Source: Argopecten irradians (lineage: Eukaryota; Mollusca; Bivalvia; Pectinida; Pectinidae). Taken from it: DNA of 64,000 nt. The translations under genes were made by a program, and so were the position numbers. The DNA is taken from positions 3,964,001 to 4,028,000 of the forward strand of contig NC_091134.1 of assembly GCF_041381155.1 (NCBI RefSeq), in the 5' to 3' direction. Under the pieces are notes generated by a model, which worked only from the letters and a program-made list of their open reading frames with translations, searched no databases and was not told the DNA's origin. The first letter of the stretch is position 1. The number at the start of each line of letters is the position of its first letter. Positions 48,738 through 64,000 of this stretch are shown here, piece after piece.

Positions 48738-49102
48738 ATGGGGAAGCCAATTAAGCTTAGTGGCCTTGAGGCCAAATTCAACAAGTTTCGGAAATATAAA
48801 CTAAAGTTTCAAACAAACCCACCAGAAAATGATAATTGTAAAAATGGACAAAAAAACGACATAGTGCCATTCAGGTCATCAAAGTCTGTTGATAAGTTAA
48901 ATCAAAAGTGTCTTCCTGACATTGATGCTAATAGGAATAGCCTTAATTTGGAGGAACTAGCTGGAATTCAGAGTCGAAAAAGTCAACGACATTATGTTAA
49001 ATGTTCGTCGATTCCACGAAGTAAATCCTGTGTGATTATTAAAGATTTTCGGGATGTAGGGTATGAAAAAGGAAAAGAAGGACAAACAAATGAGAATTTA
49101 AG
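48738..49102 (+). CDS. candidate alternative first coding exon of the TNK2-like gene
   Basis: It opens with a very good initiation context, CACCATGGGG, and runs 121 codons plus AG to the donor AAG|GTAATG, leaving phase 2. Joined to 51809 it reads NENL-S-VAADVPTDRMSEED in frame. The sequence is basic and Ser-rich (MGKPIKLSGLEAKFNKF, RSKSCVIIKDF) with no recognised domain. The MGK start with nearby lysines is only a weak myristoylation candidate. The upstream exon 35626-36264 ends in the same phase, so the two could be alternative N-termini of one kinase. The evidence is frame, donor and start context; no homology is recognised. Confidence 0.55.
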
Positions 49103-49209
49103 GTAATGTGTTTTTACAACAAAAGAAATGTTTTGCTATTGATTTCATGGGCTCTGTTAATTTTCTGTAATTATTGTAATTAATAGACTCTTTTCCTACA
49201 GGCTCTTTT

Positions 49210-49370
49210 TCTTTTCTACTGATCATCAACATATTCCATATAAATGCTGTCCTTCCCTACTGATCATCAACATATTCCATATAAATGCTGTCCTTCCCTG
49301 TAAGATATAAGATTTCCAACCTTTTAGTTCCATATTCCATATAAATGCTGTCCTTCCCTGTAAGATTAAT
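49210..49370 (+). repeat. three copies of a ~35-45-bp direct repeat
   Basis: CATATTCCATATAAATGCTG followed by TCCTTCCCT recurs near 49229, 49270 and 49330. It is a local expansion in the intron, next to the pearl-like element. Confidence 0.6.
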
Positions 49371-49424
49371 AGAATCTTACATAGGCCTGTCCGGTGGACA
49401 GGGTTGAGATTAATAGAATCTTGC

Positions 49425-49769
49425 ATTATTCTTGAATTTTGACAATTTAAGTTTGTTACAGCTACTTCTCTGAAAGTACTGAAGAGATTTGTCTCAAATT
49501 TCATGTGCAGGTTCCCTTGGGGGTCTAGTTATGCAAATTGCATTTTAGGACTGAGTGGTGAACAAGATGGCCGACAGGACGCCATCTTGGATTTTGACAA
49601 TTGAAGTTTGTAACCCCTATGTATTTCAGATAGTACTAAAAGGATCTTTCTCAAATTTCCTATGTAGTATGTAGTAAAAGTTTGAAAAGCAGAGAAAAGA
49701 TCCCTCTTTCCATTGTCAGATGTAGATCATTCTTTGGTGGACGCCAAGATCCCTCTGGGATCTCTTGTT
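49425..49769 (+). mobile_element. pearl/Helentron-like element, two ~156-bp units and 3' hairpin
   Basis: TTGACAATT(T/G)AAGTTTGT recurs about 156 bp apart. The right end is the hairpin AGATCCC-TCT-GGGATCT (49747-49763) followed by CTTGTT, the same plan as the element at 15396-16314 but with different stem bases. It lies in an intron of the TNK2-like gene. Confidence 0.55.
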
Positions 49770-50275
49770 GGTTCTGTACAAACTCATTCTTCTATTGGTT
49801 ATTTAAATTATGAATTAAGGGAAAAACTGGACATTATTTTGATAAGAATATCTTGTTGGATAAACAAAAGGTTGTGTTTGCATAGAACACAATATTATCT
49901 GAGAATAAAACCTTTTTTTTTTCCTAACAAATTAATATTGTTTAGTACTTCTACCAATGCAAAGTACAAAAAAAGATGGATTATTTTATTTTGTTCTATC
50001 TGTACGACAAACTTAACTCCATAATGAATTATTCCCTTGATGTTCGTTACATTACATTATAAAACAAGTTTGTTGTATATGATATAGTGTCTCATCCATG
50101 CTCCAGTAAAATTTGTTTATTATGAACATGCTTACAACAAATCCGTAGTTATTACGTAGTATTTTTCATACCACAAGGTTCTATAAGTTACCGTATTTAT
50201 GTATAGAAACTAACCATATAACAAAGTGCTGTTGTTGTGAATTGGCACCCAGAGGTTCGTTATAACCGTATTTTA

Positions 50276-50308
<33 letters not shown>

Positions 50309-50985
50309 TGCCATTTCATTTTGTGAAAAGTACAGACACGCTTAAGGCACAGTCATTATAGAAACATATTTAATCAAGTGATCTAAAGTAGACACAAAAA
50401 ATTATTTTTACTGAAACTATAAGCCCATAACCTTATCTCACAAATCAGTGTGGGCACTGTTTTTGCCTATTACAATTTTTTCTCTCTTATCTATGAAATT
50501 AATGTCGTCTATTTCCATGGAGTACTTGCATGTTTTGCTTAAATTTGCTGAAGCAATGCATGTCTGAATTTAAATATTACATCGGGTAATATAGAAAATT
50601 TCAAATTTTAAAATGAATTGGATACATTAAAGTTTAAATAGATAAAATTATTTTTGATTTATGTTCATGCAACTATTCAGATGTAAAGATTTTATCTTAA
50701 ATTGATTTTGAAGGCATACCGGGTAAACGTTTAAATTTTGTGCTTATTTATGTTCATTTCAAATATTTTCGTAAAGAACATAACGAGGTAATAACTATGA
50801 AAATAAGATCAAATTTCTATTCCTTGTAGTCCTCCATGATATTTTGATTGACTACATTGTATTTGGTTCCTATTAAAGTTTACGGAGTTGAAATGAATAT
50901 CAAAATTAGCTTGAACAGTTTTACACCAAGTTTATACAAGTGAGATTGTATTTCACTTCTAACTAGTGAAGTGTTGTCAATTTTT
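49770..50985. other. presumed intron interval
   Basis: AT-rich, with a (TA)n tract at about 50277-50306. No exon is recognised. Confidence 0.4.
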
Positions 50986-50989
50986 TACC

Positions 50990-51762
50990 AATTATTTATG
51001 AAATGTTGATGTATTCGACCAATGATTTGATGAAGTGTTGATGTATTTGACCAATGATTTGATGAAGTGTTATGTATTCGACCATTGAATTGATGAAGTG
51101 TTGATGTATTCGACCAATGATTTGATGAAGTGTTGATGTATTTGACCAAAGATTTAATAAAGTGTAGAAATATTTGACCAATGATTTGATGAAGTGTTTA
51201 TGTATTCGATCAATGATTTGATGAAGTGTTGATATATTCCATCAATGATTTGATGTAGTGTTGATGTATTTGACCAATGATTTGATGAAGTGATGATATA
51301 TTCCATCAATGATTTGATGAAGTGTTGATGTATTTGACCAATGATTTGATGAAGTGTTGATGTATTTGACCAATGATTTGATGAAGTGTTGATGTATTTG
51401 ACCAATGATTTGATGAAGTGTTGATGTATTTGACCAATGATTTGATGAAGTGTTGATGTATTTGACCAATGATTTTGATTTGATGTGATAGTGTTGATGT
51501 TTGACCAATGATTTGATGAGTGTTGATGTATTTGACCAATGATTTTTGATGAAGTGTTGATGTATTTGACCAAAGATTTGATGTAGTGTTGATGTATTTG
51601 ACCAATGATTTGATGAAGTGTTGATGTATTTGACCAAAGATTTGACGAAGTGTTGATGTATTTGACCAAAGATTTGATGTAGTGTTGATGTATTTGACCA
51701 ATGATTTGATGAAATGTTGATGTATTCGACCAATGATTTGATGAAGTGTTGATGTATTCCAC
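50990..51762. repeat. minisatellite, 32-bp unit, about 24 copies
   Basis: The unit is CCAATGATTTGATGAAGTGT followed by TGATGTATTTGA, with some deleted or rearranged units near 51470-51550. It ends about 45 bp before the acceptor of the SAM-domain exon, so it probably occupies the branch-point-proximal intron. Minus-strand frames are stop-poor because of the sequence; no gene is inferred. Confidence 0.88.
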
Positions 51763-51808
51763 AGTAATATATACTGCAGTGTTAATGTTTTTGACCTTTG
51801 TACTTCAG

Positions 51809-59303
<7,495 letters not shown>

Positions 59304-59413
59304 GTTAAAACCTAAAGACAGATACACATAGTATGATGCTTGGAATCCCCAATTATCCTCTGAAACTAAATCTCATGTGGCCTTGATTGGTCTTAGTTGT
59401 TTGTAGGACATCA

Positions 59414-59824
59414 ACTACAGTCTGTGATTTTTAGCACTAGTCCGATGCCCAGGACTAGTAATTTTATGGCTGGACTAGTACCAATTGTAATTAACTAGTC
59501 CAATTGGAGTAGTGGCTCCCCACCCTATTAAAATCAGTAAATATACTATATTTACAAGAGCGATGGTCTATTGTATCTTTCCACATTTTGAGTGTATTAT
59601 TTATGCAATTATTTCTGTTCAGATACACCGTTTTGTGAGAAATTGGGTACTAACGCATCCAAACTGTACTTTGGGTCAAAAAATTGATCATTACCGAATG
59701 GCTAAAGCAAACCAGCTGTATATTTAATTTGGACTAGTGACTAAATAGTTGGACAAGTAAAAAGTTGGGTTTAATTAGTCCAAACCACTAGCAGCGAAAG
59801 AAAATCATGTCACAGACTGCAATT
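59414..59824. mobile_element. MITE-like element rich in GGACTAGT repeats
   Basis: CAGTCTGTGA (near 59419) and its complement TCACAGACTG (near 59809) face each other, with several inverted GGACTAGT/ACTAGTCC units inside. A target duplication was not found. It lies in the intron after the kinase glycine-loop exon. Confidence 0.45.
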
Positions 59825-62470
59825 GCTCAACTGACCTTTAAGGGTCAAGTGACCTTGAGCTGTTGCTATAGTGCTTTGTCTGCCTACCTGTTTGAATTCT
59901 TTGACAACTGTTCTGTCATCATGCAGTCGAGCCATCACCCATCCAAAGTAACTCAAACACTGTCTTCTCATAACGTAGGGCTGTAATGACCTTGGGATGG
60001 AGTATTCTCAAAACATAGGGCTGTAATGACCTTGGGATGGAGTAGAACAAAGAAATTTCATTGACACAGGTCATATTCAAGGTCATAGATATTTGGGTAA
60101 GATTTGTTCAAATGAGTTCATAAGCTTATAATTATCGATATGGTCAAATATGTTAATTACCCTGGTACGTCCTTATAGATACTATGTCAGGAAAAGATAT
60201 CCACAGGATTCCATGCTGTTAACCTTAGTGTCCGTCTTGGTCAGAAATAATTCATGATTTTCTTATGTCTGGGTCAGAAGTAAGAAATATTTATGATTTT
60301 CTTTTAGTTAACACAATTGTTTAAAATACAAAATATATGAATGATGGTAGATCAATATTTTGAAAAGAAATGACAAATCTAGAGGTCAAAGTTATTTACA
60401 ACAGAAAACCTGAAAACAAAATATTCCTGTTTTCTACAAAACCTGTATTAAAGATACATGTATAACAAGCAATTGTGATATTTCCGATGCCTTTGTGTTA
60501 CATCTGTGGAAACCATCCAATGAAAATATGTCAGTGATCATTCATTTGCTGTTTATATTGGACATTAATTCTTGTCTGTTTTAGGCACACGACTGTTATC
60601 ATTCTGACATCAGCAAACAAATATTGTTTGAATTTTCTTTTCATCATATTAATTGAATTTGGCCCTATACAAGCAGAATATATTGATTTGTGTGATACAC
60701 ATCAGTATTACATAAGAGCTTGTACAATTTGTAGAACAGAGAGCAGATCTGGCACAAAGCCCCGTGGTACATGTTTATAACATAGTGCAGATCTTCAGAT
60801 GAAGCCAAATGTTTTATCACATTTGACAGCTCCACCCCTGAATTATTAATGGAATCAGTTGATTGATTGAGAAGTACATTCCATTCTGTTTTATTGGGGA
60901 TGTCAGGATTGTCTTATTGATTCACCAGTATGAATGGGTTTGTTGGCTACATACGATATATATTGACTCAATTCTATCTGATCCCCTTATGTGTATGTCT
61001 ATCCCCCCAACTGATACAGAAAACTGATTGATTGATTAAAACTGATTGATTGATTAAATGTGATTATTGTTCAGAACCTTCACTAACCTATGAAGTCATG
61101 TTTTGGTAAACGATTTATTTGATTAACATCCCATCAACATTAAGATACTTTTGTATAAGTGTATGTTTTGGGAGACTGTTGTACATTTCTATTAGGTCTC
61201 TTTGTGATAGCAGTAATCTTATCAGTTCTAACTTCATTGAATAAGCCTGCATATAGGACATGTCTGCATGGAAACTAAAGCTTGCTTACAATTATCTAGC
61301 TGAATAAGTAAGTCTAAAGTTCATGCTTGTTAACTTATCTGAATAAGCTTTGGTAGAGTATGGCACAATTGTGATCGGGAAATCAAGCGGTGGCAAATGA
61401 GTGAGCTGTTTAAACTATATCTGATTTGAAATCAAACAAGACCACCTAGTTGAATGAGCCTGTATGGATAATTTAAAACATATCTGATGGGGCATGTCCA
61501 ATGGGGCTGAATAAGCCTAGCTGAGTTAAGCTACATACCGATGTTCATATGCCAGTGATAACTATTTTGAAGTTTTTATTACTTTAGAAAGTTGAAAGAT
61601 TTTCTTCAAAATTGTTGTGAAAATTAATCAGTAATCTATCAAACAAAGCCATGAGATATTAAGCCACAAAAGCAGGGCAGGGTCATGTAAAGATATCTTA
61701 AATACGATGTTTATACACTAACTGATATGCCTTAAATGCATAGTGCATCAGCTCTCTACCAGTAAGAGGATGATTTTAAGCCTTTCAGTGCTGACACAAT
61801 CATCCCTAAAACTCCATAATGGACTATTCCGGTCATGGAATTAGAAGAGTTTATATGAGTTAGCAGGGGGGATGGCTTGAATCTATGAGACGTCTTCACT
61901 TTCCTACACGTTGCACCTGGGTCTGTAAGACTGGGCGATATCTTATCACCACTTCCTGTGCTAATTTGAGGCTCCTTTAAACACCAACAGAATTTATCTT
62001 TAAAATTGGCGGAAATTTTTTGTGTAGTTTTATAATCTGTTAATTTGTGTTCATGGTCTGATAAAGTAATATTTGCGACTCTTTCCCAAAATTAAAAAAC
62101 TTTTTGATGTTCCATATGCTGGCTGGCTGGTATAGTGGTGGCGTTGTTTAGGTATGAAGTGATCATGTATATGTATATTAAAGTAGATAATTTGTTAATG
62201 TGATGCTGCCCAACCCACACCTCAATTGTATCTACCTCTTCAAATTATCTGTTTCAAGTTTAATCAAAAATGTGTTTTTTTTATTAACAACACAGGAAAA
62301 AGGAAGAAGGAACAAATAAAGTATAGATACAGATGATAGAAACTGTGTTAATAGTTCAGAAAATTGAATCCAAGTGGTTATAAGAACTCGTGATAATGTA
62401 TCATGATCTAAAGAAAATCATTTATCATTTCAAAAACTGTGCAGGGTTGTGTTTTATTTTGGGAAGATAC
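59825..62470. other. intron of the TNK2-like gene
   Basis: No further kinase exon (VAVK, HRDLAARN or DFG regions) was found up to the right-hand array, so this intron runs past the window end. A short tandem pair, AGGGCTGTAATGACCTTGGG, is near 59980 and 60015. Confidence 0.5.
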
Positions 62471-62473
62471 GTA

Positions 62474-64000
62474 TAAGTCTAAAGCCAGTCTTTACTCTAT
62501 AGTTTTAGGTGTAAAGCCAGTCTTTACTCTATAGTTTTAGGTGTAAAGCCAGTCTTTACTCTATAGTTTTAGAAGTAAAGCCAGTCTTTACTCTATAGTT
62601 TTAGAAGTAAAGCCAGTCTTTACTCTATAGTTTTAGGTGTAAAGCCAGTCTTTACTCTATAGTTTTAGGTGTAAAGCCAGTCTTTACTCTATAGTTTTAG
62701 GTGTAAAGCCAGTCTTTACTCTATAGTTTTAGGTGTAAAGCCAGTCTTTACTCTATAGTTTTAGGTGTAAAGCCAGTCTTTACTCTATAGTTTTAGGTGT
62801 AAAGCCAGTCTTTACTCTTAGTAAAGCCAGTCTTTCTTTAGGTGTAAAGCCAGTCTTTACTCTATAGTTTTAGGTGTAAAGCCGTCTTTACTCTATAGTT
62901 TTAGGTGTAAAGCCAGTCTTTACTCTATAGTTTTAGGTGTAAAGCCAGTCTTTACTCTATAGTTTTAGGTGTAAAGCCAGTCTTTACTCTATAGTTTTAG
63001 GTGTAAAGCCAGTCTTTACTCTATAGTTTTAGGTGTAAAGCCAGTCTTTACTCTATAGTTTTATGTCTAAAGCCAGTCTTTACTCTATAGTTTTAGGTGT
63101 AAAAGGGGTCTTTACTCTATAGTTTTAGGCGTAAAGCCAGTCTTTACTCTATAGTTTTATGTCTAAAGCCCATCTTTACTCTATAGTTTTAGGTGTAAAG
63201 CCAGTCTTTACTCTATAGTTTTAGGTGTAAAGCCAGTCTTTACTCTATAGTTTTAGGTGTAAAGCCAGTCTTTACTCTATAGTTTTAGGTGTAAAGCCAG
63301 TCTTTACTCTATAGTTTTAGGTGTAAAGCCAGTCTTTACTCTATAGTTTTAGGTGTAAAGCCAGTCTTTACTCTATAGTTTTAGGTGTAAAGCCAGTCTT
63401 TACTCTATAGTTTTAGGTGTAAAGCCAGTCTTTACTCTATAGTTTTAGGTGTAAAGCCAGTCTTTACTCTATAAGTTTAAGTATAAAGCCAGTTTTTACT
63501 CTATAGTTTTAGAAATAAAGCAAGTCTTTACTCTATAGTTTTAGGTGTAAAGCCAGTCTTTGCTCTATAGTTTTAGGTGTAAAGCAAGTCTTTACCCTAT
63601 AGTTTTAGAAGTAAAGCAAGTCTTTACTCTATAGTTTTAGGTGTAAAGCCAGTCTTTACTCTATAGTTTTAGGTGTAAAGCAAGTCTATACTGTATAGTT
63701 TTAGAAGTAAAGCAAGTCTTTACTCTATAGTTTTAGGTGTAAAGCCAGTCTTTACTCTATAGTTTTAGGTGTAAAGCAAGTCTATACTGTATAGTTTTAG
63801 GTGTAAAGCCAGTCTTTACTCTATAGTTTTAGGTGTAAAGCCAGTCTTTACTCTATAGTTTTAGGTGTTAAGCCAGTCTTTACTCTATAGTTTTAGGTGT
63901 AAAGCCAGTCTTTACTCTATAGTTTTAGGTGTAAAGCCAGTCTTTACTCTATAGTTTTAGAAGTAAAGCAAGTCTTTACTCTATAGTTTTAGGTGTAAAG
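62474..64000. repeat. minisatellite, 32-bp unit, about 47 copies, continues past the edge
   Basis: The unit is GTGTAAAGCCAGTCTTTACT followed by CTATAGTTTTAG. Each unit contains the small hairpin TAAAG-CCAGT-CTTTA. Variants (GAAGTAAAGCAAGTC, GTCTAAAGCC) cluster, especially after 63480, suggesting local spread of higher-order variants. The array reaches the window end, so its full length is unknown. Confidence 0.92.

Noticed and set aside
50996-51762. Minus-strand open frames up to 202 codons with His/Asn/Ser-rich repeats
   Set aside because: Same artefact from the 32-bp minisatellite; no splice sites, start context or known domain.

Overview
The window looks like nuclear DNA from a marine bivalve mollusc. 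It is AT-rich, with genes split by long introns and dense with small transposons. Mollusc-typical repeats include tRNA-headed SINEs and elements resembling the bivalve 'pearl'/Helentron group (a core of about 157 bp repeats plus a terminal hairpin). The taxon is inferred from repeat style and gene content; no marker gene fixes the species.

Layout. (1) 1-2.4 kb: a small two-exon minus-strand gene of unknown function, built partly from a repeated short module. (2) 3-16.3 kb: repeat-rich accessory DNA with several MITEs, a SINE, Helitron/pearl-like elements, two broken LINEs (one interrupted by a hAT transposase fragment) and several copies of one long SINE family. (3) 16.3-29 kb: three paralogous three-exon genes of the phytanoyl-CoA dioxygenase (PhyH) Fe(II)/2-oxoglutarate superfamily. 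Copies A (-) and B (+) are head to head, and B (+) and C (-) are tail to tail. All three share intron phases 2 and 1 and keep the HxD...H metal motif. Copy A has one extra base in exon 2, and a pearl-like element abuts its stop codon. (4) 29-35.5 kb: intergenic DNA with three MITEs that keep recognisable target-site duplications, two of them nested in SINEs. (5) 35.6-64 kb: the 5' part of an ACK/TNK2-type non-receptor tyrosine kinase gene (+). Its SAM-domain exons (51.8 and 58.3 kb) and kinase glycine-loop exon (59.0 kb) are clear. Two upstream coding exons (35.6-36.3 kb and 48.7-49.1 kb) both end in the phase needed to splice to the SAM exon and look like alternative N-termini. The rest of the kinase lies beyond the right edge.

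The most unusual features are in the kinase locus. Five minisatellite arrays with nearly equal periods (32-35 bp) lie in its introns, one just before the SAM exon acceptor and one full of acceptor-like motifs. A sixth, coding, 30-bp array lies in the first alternative exon. A 51-bp tandem duplication copies the 5' splice site of the kinase glycine-loop exon; using the second donor would insert 17 residues in frame.

No CRISPR arrays, rRNA, intact tRNA genes, retroviral/LTR elements or Polinton-like elements were recognised.
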